A stretch of DNA of 64,000 nucleotides from Lysobacteraceae bacterium CU05-9 (GTDB lineage Bacteria > Pseudomonadota > Gammaproteobacteria > Xanthomonadales > Xanthomonadaceae): the NCBI GenBank assembly GCA_007556525.1, contig SWJS01000007.1, forward strand, positions 62,001 through 126,000, written 5' to 3'. The first letter of the stretch is position 1. The number at the start of each line of letters is the position of its first letter. Shown here piece after piece: positions 27,210 to 36,245 of this stretch. The position numbers and the translations under genes are program-made. The notes below the pieces were generated by a model. It was not told the origin of the DNA and searched no databases. It saw only the letters and a program-made list of their open reading frames with translations.

Positions 27210-28901
27210 ATGACTCATGCGACATCGCTAATTTTTATCTTGACGGCGGGCTTTGTTCTCGCTTTCATCTTTGGAGCGATCGCTTCACGCCTGAAACTCT
27301 CGCCATTGGTGGGCTACATCCTCGCCGGTGTCATCGCAGGCCCCTTCACACCGGGCTTCGCCGCCGATCCGAATCTGGCACAGCAACTTGCAGAAGTCGG
27401 TGTGATCCTGCTGATGTTCGGCGTCGGTCTGCATTTCTCGATTGACGACCTGCTCTCCGTCCGCAATACTGCGCTGCCCTCTGCCCTGATCCGCGTCAAT
27501 GTGTTCACATTGGTTGGCTGGGGCGCTGCCGTGATGTTCGGCTGGGGTCACGGCGCCGGTCTCGTTTTCGGCCTCGCGTTGTCGGTCGCCAGTACGGTGG
27601 TTTTGTTGCGCGCCTTGGAATCCCGCGGGCAAATCGAAACCGAAAAAGGCCGCACGGCAATCGGCCTTCTGGTCGTCGAAGATTTGATCTGTGTGTTCAC
27701 GCTGGTGATGTTGCCGGTGATTGCACCCTATTTTGTCGGTGGCGCGGAGCCAAGTGCATTCGCATTGATCAAGGCCATCGGCATCGCGATCTTCAAAGTC
27801 GGTGCGTTCGTTGCATTGATGCTCATCGTGGGAACACGCATGATTCCTTGGGTACTGGAAAAAACCGCCGCCCTCGGCTCACGCGAACTCTTCACTCTGG
27901 GCATCCTCGCCATTGCTTTGGGTGTGGCGTTCGGCTCATCGTATTTCTTCGGAGTGTCGTTTGCGTTGGGAGCGTTTTTTGCAGGGACGTTGTTGAACGG
28001 ATCGGAGTTCAGCAAGCAAGCCGCAGACGAAACGTTGCCATTGCGCGATGCATTCGCCGTCTTGTTCTTCGTGTCCGTCGGCATGTTGTTCGATCCGCTC
28101 ATCTTCATTGAAGAGCCGCTGAAAGTTTTGATCACCGTGTTGATCGTCGTCGCCGTGAAAGCGTTGCTCGGCTACTTGATCGTTTATTTCGTCACCAAGC
28201 AAAAAGGCGCCGGCATCCTCGCAGGTGTCGGTCTCGCACAGATTGGCGAATTTTCCTTCATTCTCGGATCGCTTGGATTGTCGCTGAAAATGTTGCCGAA
28301 GGATGGCGCGGACATGATCCTCGCCGCAGCGATCGTGTCGATCATGCTCAACCCTTTCATGTTGAAGATTTTTGATCGCTGGAAAGCGAAGCAGGACCTC
28401 ATTGACACAAGTGATCGCGCGTATCAATTGATACCCACGCCGGAAAGCGAACTCAAAAGCCACGTCATCGTCGTCGGCTTCGGCCGCGTGGGTCAGGAGA
28501 TCGCAAATGTCTTGAAGCCGCGTGGCGTATCACTCGCGGTGATTGATGCGGAGTTGCGCTGGATCGAGAAGGCGCGCGAACAAAGCATCCCTGCAATGCT
28601 CGCAAACGCGAACAACCCGGGTGCCTTGAGTGCGCTAAGCCCGCAGACGGCTACGATTGCGATCATCGCCATTCCAAATGTGTTGGAAGGTGGCGAAATC
28701 ATCAATCACTTGCGTCAACTGAATCCCAGCTTGAGCATCATCGCGCGTGCGCATAGCCAAGCCGCAATGAAGCATTATCTCGAGCATGGCGCCGATGCGG
28801 CGGTACTCGCAGAGCGCGAGCTCGCACATAGCCTTGGTGAGATGGTGATGGCACTGCCCCAGTATCGAGGCAGTGCGCAGCTTCCCCAAACCGTTCGCTG
28901 A
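27210..28901 (+). CDS. ybaL: CPA2 family cation:proton antiporter, YbaL type
   Basis: Inner-membrane antiporter of 563 residues. About twelve helices fill the first 390 residues, with the family motifs SPLVGYILAGVIAGPFTPGF and GVILLMFGVGLHFS. The C-terminal cytoplasmic part is a TrkA-N/RCK nucleotide-binding domain (VIVVGFGRVGQEIANVLKPRG). The N-terminus resembles YbaL more than KefB or KefC. It is divergent from yheS with only 40 bases between, and its stop directly abuts the btuB stop. Confidence 0.93.
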   Translation: MTHATSLIFILTAGFVLAFIFGAIASRLKLSPLVGYILAGVIAGPFTPGFAADPNLAQQLAEVGVILLMFGVGLHFSIDDLLSVRNTALPSALIRVNVFTLVGWGAAVMFGWGHGAGLVFGLALSVASTVVLLRALESRGQIETEKGRTAIGLLVVEDLICVFTLVMLPVIAPYFVGGAEPSAFALIKAIGIAIFKVGAFVALMLIVGTRMIPWVLEKTAALGSRELFTLGILAIALGVAFGSSYFFGVSFALGAFFAGTLLNGSEFSKQAADETLPLRDAFAVLFFVSVGMLFDPLIFIEEPLKVLITVLIVVAVKALLGYLIVYFVTKQKGAGILAGVGLAQIGEFSFILGSLGLSLKMLPKDGADMILAAAIVSIMLNPFMLKIFDRWKAKQDLIDTSDRAYQLIPTPESELKSHVIVVGFGRVGQEIANVLKPRGVSLAVIDAELRWIEKAREQSIPAMLANANNPGALSALSPQTATIAIIAIPNVLEGGEIINHLRQLNPSLSIIARAHSQAAMKHYLEHGADAAVLAERELAHSLGEMVMALPQYRGSAQLPQTVR

Positions 28902-30746
28902 TTACTGGCTGTAACGCAGCGTCAGCAGCCAGTTGCGACCTGGCTCGTTGTACCACGAAGCGCTTTCGTAGAAGCGGTTAAACACATTTTCGACGCTAGC
29001 ATCCAAACGCCACGATGGTGTCAACGCGTAGCTCGTGCGCAGATCCAGTCGGCCATAACCACCCAGTGCCGTGCGATTCGCTAACTCTTCGTAACGCTTG
29101 CTCAGTGCCATGAACGTACCGCCCACACGGAAACGATCACTCAAAGGATAATCCGCATCGATGCGCGCCATGTTCTTCGCACGGCGTGGCAATAACTTAC
29201 CGTCGTACATTCCGCCGTCTTGCTTCGGCGAAAGGAACGTCAACTGCGAGTTCAACTGCAGATCGCCGGCGCGAGCTTGGTGCTGCAATTCCAGACCGCG
29301 CAACAAAGCGTGATCGATATTGTTCGGACCACCGTAAGGTGGCAACGAAGAATCGTGTGCAATCAGGTTGTCGACCTTGTTCTGGAACGCATGTGCGGAC
29401 CAAGTGCCATACAACGACTTACGCGTCAGTCCCACTTCAATGTTGCGTGCGCTTTCCGGCTTCAAGTTCGGATTGCCGTAGTACGGGTAGTACAACTCGT
29501 TGAACGATGGTGCCTTGTACGCAGTACCTGCGGACAACGTCAGCTTGGTGCGCGAATCAAACGCGAGACCCCAAATGATGCTGCCCGTGGTTTTGCCACC
29601 GAATTGCGAGTTGTCATCACGGCGTGCATTCAACTGCAAATCATGGCGCTCTGCGAAGTGCGTCGAGAACTGCGAATACAGCGCACGGTTGTAGCGTTGC
29701 CGCGAAGCGAAATTGGTATCGCCGCCGATGCGGTCACGCAGACCATCCCAACCGACGATCAACTTGGACGCATCCGCAACGGCGAACTCACCTTGCAAAC
29801 CGGCGCTTGCACGACGACTGGAAACCGAACCGACATACTTGCCGTTGTGCGAACTGATGCTGTCGTCAAAGCTTTGACCGACCTTCACCAACAACGATGC
29901 CCGTGGATTGAAAGAGACGCGCGTATCCAAACCAAAAACGTGTTGCTCCACATCCGCATGATTGGAGTATGAGCCGTCAAAATCGTTTTTGCCCTTAATA
30001 AACAACGCAGTCGCATTTGACGTCACGCGGTCGGTCCACTTCACGGTACCGTTCGCCGACACCGAATTATTCGTGTAACCATCGCGATCCGGTTCATCGG
30101 TGTAGCAACCCTTGAACAAGGTGCCACTACCGCGACATGCGTTGATGCCATCAGTATCCGTATGCGCAAAGTTCACGCCGAAACGCGTACGTTCCGTGCT
30201 ACCTGCAACACCGGCTGACAAGCTGCGATAGTTATTCGAGCCAACCGCAACGCTGAAGTTTGGACGTACACCCGTTGCATCCTTACGCGTAAAAATTTGC
30301 ACGACGCCGCCAATCGCATCCGAACCATACAAGGACGAGAATGGACCACGCACGATTTCAATGCGGTCGATTTGATCGAGTGGAATGTCCTGGAATGCTT
30401 CTTTACCTGCAGTTGCCGAACCCACGCGCACACCGTCGATCAGGAACAAGACATGATCCGATTCGGTACCACGCAAAAACATCGAGCTTTCCTTACCCAT
30501 GCCGCCCATGCGCGTCGTCGTGATGCCGGCGCTGGCTTGCAGCAAGTCACCCAGCGAACGTGGTTGCAGACGCTCAATGTCCGTACGCGTAATCACGGTA
30601 TTCGCAACGAGTGATGGATCCTGTCCTTCAATCGAACGCGTGCCGGTCACCAGCACGGTGTCGCCGACCTTGATGACGTCCTGCGCGTTCGCGCTCGCGC
30701 CAATCAACGCCAGTGCCAGGATGGAAAACTTAAATTTTGAACTCAC
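28902..30746 (-). CDS. btuB: TonB-dependent vitamin B12 receptor BtuB
   Basis: Outer-membrane cobalamin receptor of 614 residues. The GTG at 30746 has GGGAG seven bases upstream and gives a signal peptide ending SANA. Upstream in-frame codons to 30830 lie in the riboswitch expression platform and are rejected. Plug features include the TonB box DTVLVTGTR, RSLGDLLQASAGI and IEIVRGPFSSLYGSDAIGGVVQIFT. The barrel follows and ends NWLLTLRYSQ. The cobalamin riboswitch upstream makes the substrate assignment strong. No btuCDF genes are in the window. Confidence 0.95.
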   Translation of the reverse strand: MSSKFKFSILALALIGASANAQDVIKVGDTVLVTGTRSIEGQDPSLVANTVITRTDIERLQPRSLGDLLQASAGITTTRMGGMGKESSMFLRGTESDHVLFLIDGVRVGSATAGKEAFQDIPLDQIDRIEIVRGPFSSLYGSDAIGGVVQIFTRKDATGVRPNFSVAVGSNNYRSLSAGVAGSTERTRFGVNFAHTDTDGINACRGSGTLFKGCYTDEPDRDGYTNNSVSANGTVKWTDRVTSNATALFIKGKNDFDGSYSNHADVEQHVFGLDTRVSFNPRASLLVKVGQSFDDSISSHNGKYVGSVSSRRASAGLQGEFAVADASKLIVGWDGLRDRIGGDTNFASRQRYNRALYSQFSTHFAERHDLQLNARRDDNSQFGGKTTGSIIWGLAFDSRTKLTLSAGTAYKAPSFNELYYPYYGNPNLKPESARNIEVGLTRKSLYGTWSAHAFQNKVDNLIAHDSSLPPYGGPNNIDHALLRGLELQHQARAGDLQLNSQLTFLSPKQDGGMYDGKLLPRRAKNMARIDADYPLSDRFRVGGTFMALSKRYEELANRTALGGYGRLDLRTSYALTPSWRLDASVENVFNRFYESASWYNEPGRNWLLTLRYSQ

Positions 30747-30869
30747 GTAACAACTCCCATTCACCCGCCTACCCGCGGGCCTGTCCATTTTGAAAAAATG
30801 CATTGGGAGCATTGCAGAATGCGCAATCAAACGAATACCGGCGCACCCACAACAGCGCCCGCCGCGCTA

Positions 30870-31060
30870 AGGGTTTACCTCGGGCCGGTCTCCGGGCTTG
30901 TGCATTGACGGGAGCGAGCTCCTGCCGGGAATCCGGCCTTCCCGTGACTTGCGGTCACAGTGGCGAATCGGACTCCAAAAACACTTACCGTTGCGGGGGC
31001 AGCTTTGGACTTGCACGTCACCGCGCTCACCAAATTCCCGTTTCAACTCCGCGATCACGA
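30870..31060 (-). ncRNA. cobalamin riboswitch upstream of btuB
   Basis: On the minus strand the order of conserved elements is right for an adenosylcobalamin aptamer: GAAACGGGAA, GGTGACGTGCAAGTCC, GCTGCCCCCGCAACGGTAAG (30984-31003), CGCCACTGTGACCGCAAGTCACGGGAAGGC pieces, and the B12 box AGCCCGGAGACCGGCC (30883-30898). Boundaries are approximate. The expression platform (30747-30870) has no terminator with a T tract. Instead, CTCCCA (minus strand, 30804-30809) can pair with TGGGAG at the btuB ribosome site (30754-30759), which favours control of translation. Confidence 0.93.
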
Positions 31061-31082
31061 CGAAGTCACCTGAAGTGCGGAC

Positions 31083-31088
31083 ATTATA
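31083..31088 (-). promoter_or_regulatory. -10 box of the btuB riboswitch transcript
   Basis: A perfect TATAAT on the minus strand about 25 bases upstream of the riboswitch core. No good -35 is seen at 16-18 bases. Confidence 0.5.
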
Positions 31089-31124
31089 GTCGATGTCGGG
31101 ATTTAATAATTTTTTGTGAACGTA

Positions 31125-31153
31125 TTGACAAGGATTTGTTATGAGCGTATCTG
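31125..31153 (+). promoter_or_regulatory. promoter of the first tandem receptor gene
   Basis: TTGACA (31125-31130), 17 bases, TATCTG (31148-31153). The layout, including TTGTTA in the spacer, is repeated upstream of the second receptor at 33716. The stretch between the btuB and receptor starts (30747-31203) holds only this promoter, the btuB -10 box and the riboswitch. Confidence 0.6.
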
Positions 31154-31203
31154 TAAAAAATTACCGACGCGCACTTGCGGGTCATTCAACTAGGAGAGCA
31201 CGA

Positions 31204-33612
31204 ATGGTTCGAAATACTCTGTTTTTGGCCCTGACGAGTGTGCTCGTCAGCAACGTTTCAATTGCGCAGGATGCGCCAGCGCCGGAACCCGCGGCGAAGA
31301 AAGTCGGTCAGGTGATTGTCACGGGTACCCGTGTGCAGAATCGCACGGTTGCGGAGTCGTCCGCGCCCATCGACGTGATTTCACCCGCCGCTCTTGAAGC
31401 GACCGGTACAACCGAATTGGCCACTGCACTATCACGTGCGTTGCCATCCCTGAACTTCCCCCGCCCTGCAATTACCGACGGCACCGACGCTGTACGTCCA
31501 GCGCAACTGCGGGGGCTCGCGCCGGACCAAGTGTTGATTTTGATCAACGGCAAGAGAATGCACACCACCGCGATGTTGAACCTCAACGGTTCTCAAGGTC
31601 GCGGCTCGTCGCCGGCGGACTTAAATACCATTCCCATTGCCGCGGTTGAGCGTGTCGAAGTTCTGCGTGACGGCGCGTCGGCGCAATATGGTTCAGATGC
31701 CATCGCCGGCGTGGTCAACGTGGTCCTGAAAGGTTCGGGCTCAGGTGGCGGTGTTGGCTTACGCGTGGGTCAATATAAGGAAGGTGATGGTGACTCCGCG
31801 CAGTTGACCGGCGACAGCGGATTCCGCTTCGCTGATGGCCAAGGCACCGTCCATGTTGCTGCGCAGATCCTGCGCAATGACCAAACCAACCGCGCCCGTG
31901 CATTCATCGGCCCACAGACTCCGACGTCCGCACCAACCGATCGTGTCGTGCAACGTTTCGGTGATCCTGAAATTCATCAAAATGCACTCTCCTACAGCGC
32001 GCGCTTCAACGTCAGCGAAGCCATGACCGGTTATTCCTTCGCGACGTTCGCCTATCGCAATGCGCTCTCGAACGGTTACTTCCGCCCGGCTGGCGATTCG
32101 CGCAACATTCCGTCAATTTATCCGAATGGCTTTTTGCCACAGATCCGTAATCGCACGAAAGATCAGACGATTGTATTTGGTGTCCGCGGCCAAACGATTG
32201 GCGACACCCGTTATGACGTGAGCTACAACCATGGTCGGTCGTACATCAGCTTCGGTGTCGAAAATTCCTTGAACCGTTCGATTGGTCCGACGTCGCCGAC
32301 TAAGTTTTTTGCGGGTGATCTCGATCTCAAACAAACCGTATTCAACATTGATCTGAGCAACCAGATCGGTATCGGACTGGAGCTTCCACTGTCCGTCGCA
32401 TATGGCATTGAATATCGGACTGAGCGATTCGACCAAGGGCCAGGTGACGTTGCGTCTTACATCAACGGTGGTGTCAGAATCAACGGTGCGCCAGCGCCAT
32501 CCGGATCGCAGGTTTATCCGGGCTTCCGTCCGTCGGATGCGGGGCAATTTTTCCGTCACTCCCATGCGGGATACATCGACTTGGAAGCGAATCCATTCGA
32601 TGCGTTGACGCTTGGCTTGGCAGGTCGATTCGAGAAGTTCAGCGACTTCGGCTCTACATCATCCGGAAAGCTTTCGGCCCGGTATGAGTTCTCCCCTGCC
32701 ATTGCAATGCGCGGCACTTATTCGACAGGCTTCCGCGCACCGTCATTGCAGCAGCAGTATTTCCAATCGACATCGACGAACTTCATTTCCGTCGCCGGCG
32801 TGGGCTCGGTTCCGTTTGAGATCCGGACCTTCCGTGTCAACGATCCAGCTGCAATCGCGTTGGGTGCAGAGAAACTACGTCCGGAAGAATCCAAGAATGC
32901 CTCGCTCGGTTTGGTGCTGCAAACGAATGGCGGTCTCTACGTGACACTCGATGCCTATCAGATCCAAGTCAAGGATCGCATCGTCCTGTCCGAAAACCTG
33001 ACCTCCGCCGCAGTGCGGACGTACTTGAACACGCATGGCTTTCCGGATGTCGGTGGTGGGCGTTACTTCACGAACGCGATTGATACCACAACGCGCGGGT
33101 TCGACATTGTCGGTACGTATCGCACGAAATTGGCTACGAGCTCCATCGACTGGACCGTCGGTTATAACCGGAACAAGACGTCGATTGATCGCATCGCCGC
33201 CAATCCGGCATCACTGATGGCGATTGATCCGAACGCGCTGCGTTTTGGCCGGACGGAAGTCGGTCGATTGGTTGTGGGTTCGCCGCGTGACAAGTTCAGT
33301 GCGAACGCGATTTTCAGGACCGGTCCTTTCACCTTCAGTGCTATGGCGACACGCTACGGCGAGTTCACTGTCCGTGGTGCAACAACTGCGTTGGATCAAA
33401 CCTTCTCGGCTAAGTGGCTCGGCGATTTGAGTGCTGGCTACAAGTTCGGCGCATTTGATTTCACCGTCGGCGCAGACAATGTCTTTGACACGTATCCGGA
33501 TGAAGTGATTTTGGCCAACTCCACAGGCGGTCAGCTGCCGTACTCGGGTTCCTCGCCGTTCGGATTTAACGGTGCCTTCTATTGGGCGAAGCTTGGTTAC
33601 AGCTGGAAGTAA
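31204..33612 (+). CDS. TonB-dependent receptor, tandem copy 1
   Basis: An 802-residue outer-membrane receptor. The ATG at 31204 has AGGAG seven bases upstream and a signal peptide ending SIAQ. The longer frame from 31141 overlaps the promoter and is rejected. The TonB box is VGQVIVTGTRV. The plug contains RPAQLRGLAPDQVLILINGKR and VEVLRDGASAQYGSDAIAGVVNVVL. The barrel ends in FYWAKLGYSWK. It is a close paralogue of the next gene, with long identical runs and roughly 70% identity by eye. The cargo is unknown. The neighbouring esterase, dioxygenase and amylase genes suggest an organic nutrient, but a siderophore cannot be excluded. Confidence 0.93.
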   Translation: MVRNTLFLALTSVLVSNVSIAQDAPAPEPAAKKVGQVIVTGTRVQNRTVAESSAPIDVISPAALEATGTTELATALSRALPSLNFPRPAITDGTDAVRPAQLRGLAPDQVLILINGKRMHTTAMLNLNGSQGRGSSPADLNTIPIAAVERVEVLRDGASAQYGSDAIAGVVNVVLKGSGSGGGVGLRVGQYKEGDGDSAQLTGDSGFRFADGQGTVHVAAQILRNDQTNRARAFIGPQTPTSAPTDRVVQRFGDPEIHQNALSYSARFNVSEAMTGYSFATFAYRNALSNGYFRPAGDSRNIPSIYPNGFLPQIRNRTKDQTIVFGVRGQTIGDTRYDVSYNHGRSYISFGVENSLNRSIGPTSPTKFFAGDLDLKQTVFNIDLSNQIGIGLELPLSVAYGIEYRTERFDQGPGDVASYINGGVRINGAPAPSGSQVYPGFRPSDAGQFFRHSHAGYIDLEANPFDALTLGLAGRFEKFSDFGSTSSGKLSARYEFSPAIAMRGTYSTGFRAPSLQQQYFQSTSTNFISVAGVGSVPFEIRTFRVNDPAAIALGAEKLRPEESKNASLGLVLQTNGGLYVTLDAYQIQVKDRIVLSENLTSAAVRTYLNTHGFPDVGGGRYFTNAIDTTTRGFDIVGTYRTKLATSSIDWTVGYNRNKTSIDRIAANPASLMAIDPNALRFGRTEVGRLVVGSPRDKFSANAIFRTGPFTFSAMATRYGEFTVRGATTALDQTFSAKWLGDLSAGYKFGAFDFTVGADNVFDTYPDEVILANSTGGQLPYSGSSPFGFNGAFYWAKLGYSWK

Positions 33613-33636
33613 TCCCTTCGCACTTTGAAGCAGATG

Positions 33637-33661
33637 CGGCGGCCTACGGGTCGCCGTTTTT
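33637..33661 (+). terminator. Rho-independent terminator between the tandem receptors
   Basis: CGGCGGCC, loop TACG, GGTCGCCG, then five T residues. The stem is eight base pairs with one G-T pair. It separates the two receptor transcripts. Confidence 0.85.
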
Positions 33662-33715
33662 GTTGGCGTGATTTCCATCACGGGTCGCGCAAACCTGTAA
33701 GGTTTCGTGAAGTGG

Positions 33716-33744
33716 TTGACAATTTTTTGTTAGCAGGCTATCAG
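33716..33744 (+). promoter_or_regulatory. promoter of the second tandem receptor gene
   Basis: TTGACA (33716-33721), 17 bases, TATCAG (33739-33744). Its similarity to the promoter at 31125 indicates that the regulatory region was duplicated along with the gene. Confidence 0.65.
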
Positions 33745-33794
33745 TGAGATGGGAGCGAAATTTTTCTGCACCGCAACAAGAAGGAGATTCAAGG

Positions 33795-36200
33795 ATGGTA
33801 CGAACTACATTATTTGTCGCATTGGCGACGGCGTTGGTAAGCACCAGCGCATATGCGCAGACAGCGCCTGAAGAGAAGGCGCCGCAGAAAGTTGGTCAGG
33901 TGATCGTGACAGGTACGCGCGTTGCAAATCGCACCGTTGCAGAGTCAACCGCACCGATCGACATCATTACACCCGCAATGCTGGAATCCACCGGCACGAC
34001 TGAATTGGCGACCGCACTTGCGCGTACATTGCCTTCGTTGAACTTCCCGCGTCCAGCGATCACGGACGGTACTGACGCCGTGCGTCCTGCACAGTTGCGT
34101 GGTCTGTCACCGGATCAGGTTTTGGTATTGATCAACGGCAAGCGCATGCATGGCACTGCTTTGGTAAACCTCAACGGTACGCAAGGCCGTGGCTCCTCGC
34201 CAGCCGATCTCAATACCATTCCGATGGCTGCCATTGAGCGCGTTGAAGTTCTCCGCGACGGGGCATCGGCGCAGTACGGCTCCGACGCAATCGCAGGCGT
34301 GATCAATATCGTGCTCAAGGCGTCGGGCAGCGGCGGCAGCATTAACGCGCGCATGGGTACGATGAAGGAAGGCGACGGCGACAGCTATCAATTGACCGGC
34401 AATGCCGGCACGAAATATAGCGATGGCCGCGGTACGATTCACGTTGCCGGCCAAGTGCTGCGCGCCGATCAAACGAACCGCGCACGCGCATTCGTTGGTC
34501 CACAGACACCAACTTCAGCACCGACGGACCGAGTGGTGCAGCGTCAGGGCGATCCACAAATCGCGCAGTACGCCCTGTCCTTTAACAATCGTTTCCAATT
34601 GACCGACAACGCAAACTTCTATGCGTTCGGCAAAGTATCTCACCGTGACTCGCTATCGAATGGTTTCTACCGTCCTGCAGGTGATTCGCGCAACATTCCG
34701 GCGATTTATCCGCAAGGTTTCCTGCCGAAAATCCGCAACATCGCCAAGGATGAATCCTTGGTGGCGGGATTCCGCGGTAAGGTTTTCGGGGATACGCGTG
34801 CTGACCTGAGCTACAACTACGGCAACAGTGACCTGACGTTTGATATCGAAAATACGTTGAACCGCTCTTTGGGCCCAACCTCGCCGACACAATTCTATGC
34901 CGGTAAGTTGGCCATCCGCCAACAAGTCGTGAATCTTGATATGGACACGACGTTCAATGTTGGCTGGGAGTATCCGTTGTCGTTCGCATACGGTGCAGAA
35001 TATCGCAAGGAAGAGTTCCGTGAAGGTGCGGGCGAGCAAGGTTCGTACATCAATGGCGGTGCGCTCTTAAACGGCGCTCCAACACCATCGGGCTCGCAAG
35101 TTTTCCCTGGCTTCCGTCCCGGAGATGCCGGCAAGTTCTCGCGTGACTCGAAGTCCGTCTACGTCGACGTCGAGGGCAACCCAATTTCCGCGCTGACGTT
35201 GGGTCTCGCGGGTCGTTATGAGAATTACAGCGATTTCGGAACCACGACATCGGGCAAGGCGTCAGCACGTTATGAGTTCTCGCCTGCGTTTGCACTGCGT
35301 GGCACGTATTCGACTGGCTTCCGTGCACCATCGTTGCAACAGCAATTTTTCCAATCGACATCGACTGGCTTCATCTCAGTTCCAAACGTCGGTACCGTGC
35401 CGTTTGAAATCCGCACGTTCCGTGTAAACGATCCGGCGGCGATGGCATTGGGTGCAGAACCACTGCGTGCTGAGAAGTCGAAGAACACATCGCTGGGCGC
35501 TGTTTTCCAGACTAACGGTGGACTGTACATCACGGTTGACGCGTACCAAATCAAGATCAAGGACCGCATCGTGCTGTCCGAGAACTTGACGTCTGCTGCA
35601 GTGCGCAATTATCTGACGACGCACGGCTTCCCGGATATCGGTGGCGGCCGTTACTTCACCAACGCGATCGATACAACGACGAAGGGTGTTGACGTTGTCG
35701 GCACCTACCGCACGACGATGGCCGCCAGCACGATCGACTGGACTGCGGGTTACAACCGTAACAAGACAACGATTGACCGCATCGCTGCGAACCCTGCATC
35801 GCTGATGGCGATTGATCCGAACGCAGTCCGTTTCGGACGTCAGGAAACGTCGCGCTTGATCGAAGGCTCACCGAAGGACAAGGTGATGTTGAACGGCCTG
35901 TACCGTCATGGACCTTTCAGCTTGAACGCAACTGCAACCCGTTATGGTGAGTTCACGGTGAAGGGCTCGACTGCAGCGCTGGATCAAACCTACGGTGCGA
36001 AGTGGGTCGGTGATCTGTCGGCATCGTACCGTGCAGGTGGCTGGGAGTTCACGTTGGGTAGCGACAACATCACGGACACCTATCCGGATGAAGTGATTTT
36101 CGCGAACTCCTCAGGTGGTCAGCTCCCTTACTCCACCTCGGCGCCGTTTGGTTACAACGGTTCGTTCTACTACGTGAAAGTTGGATATAGCTGGAAGTAA
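33795..36200 (+). CDS. TonB-dependent receptor, tandem copy 2
   Basis: An 801-residue paralogue of the preceding receptor, with the same TonB box (VGQVIVTGTRV), plug and barrel segments and the same end (YVKVGYSWK). The ATG at 33795 follows AAGGAG and gives a signal peptide ending AYAQ. The earlier frame start at 33744 lies in the promoter. The copies differ most in barrel stretches expected to be extracellular loops, such as around residues 240-300 and 390-430. That fits two related but different ligands. It has its own promoter and terminator. Confidence 0.93.
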   Translation: MVRTTLFVALATALVSTSAYAQTAPEEKAPQKVGQVIVTGTRVANRTVAESTAPIDIITPAMLESTGTTELATALARTLPSLNFPRPAITDGTDAVRPAQLRGLSPDQVLVLINGKRMHGTALVNLNGTQGRGSSPADLNTIPMAAIERVEVLRDGASAQYGSDAIAGVINIVLKASGSGGSINARMGTMKEGDGDSYQLTGNAGTKYSDGRGTIHVAGQVLRADQTNRARAFVGPQTPTSAPTDRVVQRQGDPQIAQYALSFNNRFQLTDNANFYAFGKVSHRDSLSNGFYRPAGDSRNIPAIYPQGFLPKIRNIAKDESLVAGFRGKVFGDTRADLSYNYGNSDLTFDIENTLNRSLGPTSPTQFYAGKLAIRQQVVNLDMDTTFNVGWEYPLSFAYGAEYRKEEFREGAGEQGSYINGGALLNGAPTPSGSQVFPGFRPGDAGKFSRDSKSVYVDVEGNPISALTLGLAGRYENYSDFGTTTSGKASARYEFSPAFALRGTYSTGFRAPSLQQQFFQSTSTGFISVPNVGTVPFEIRTFRVNDPAAMALGAEPLRAEKSKNTSLGAVFQTNGGLYITVDAYQIKIKDRIVLSENLTSAAVRNYLTTHGFPDIGGGRYFTNAIDTTTKGVDVVGTYRTTMAASTIDWTAGYNRNKTTIDRIAANPASLMAIDPNAVRFGRQETSRLIEGSPKDKVMLNGLYRHGPFSLNATATRYGEFTVKGSTAALDQTYGAKWVGDLSASYRAGGWEFTLGSDNITDTYPDEVIFANSSGGQLPYSTSAPFGYNGSFYYVKVGYSWK

Positions 36201-36221
36201 GTCGAACGGGATGTTCAAGGA

Positions 36222-36244
36222 CGGCGGCCCCAGGGCCGCCGTTT
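36222..36244 (+). terminator. hairpin terminator after receptor copy 2
   Basis: CGGCGGCC and GGCCGCCG form a strong stem with a CCAG loop, followed by TTTCTC, a short T tract. It is almost the same as the hairpin after copy 1. It lies just before the convergent esterase stop. Confidence 0.7.
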
Positions 36245-36245
36245 C

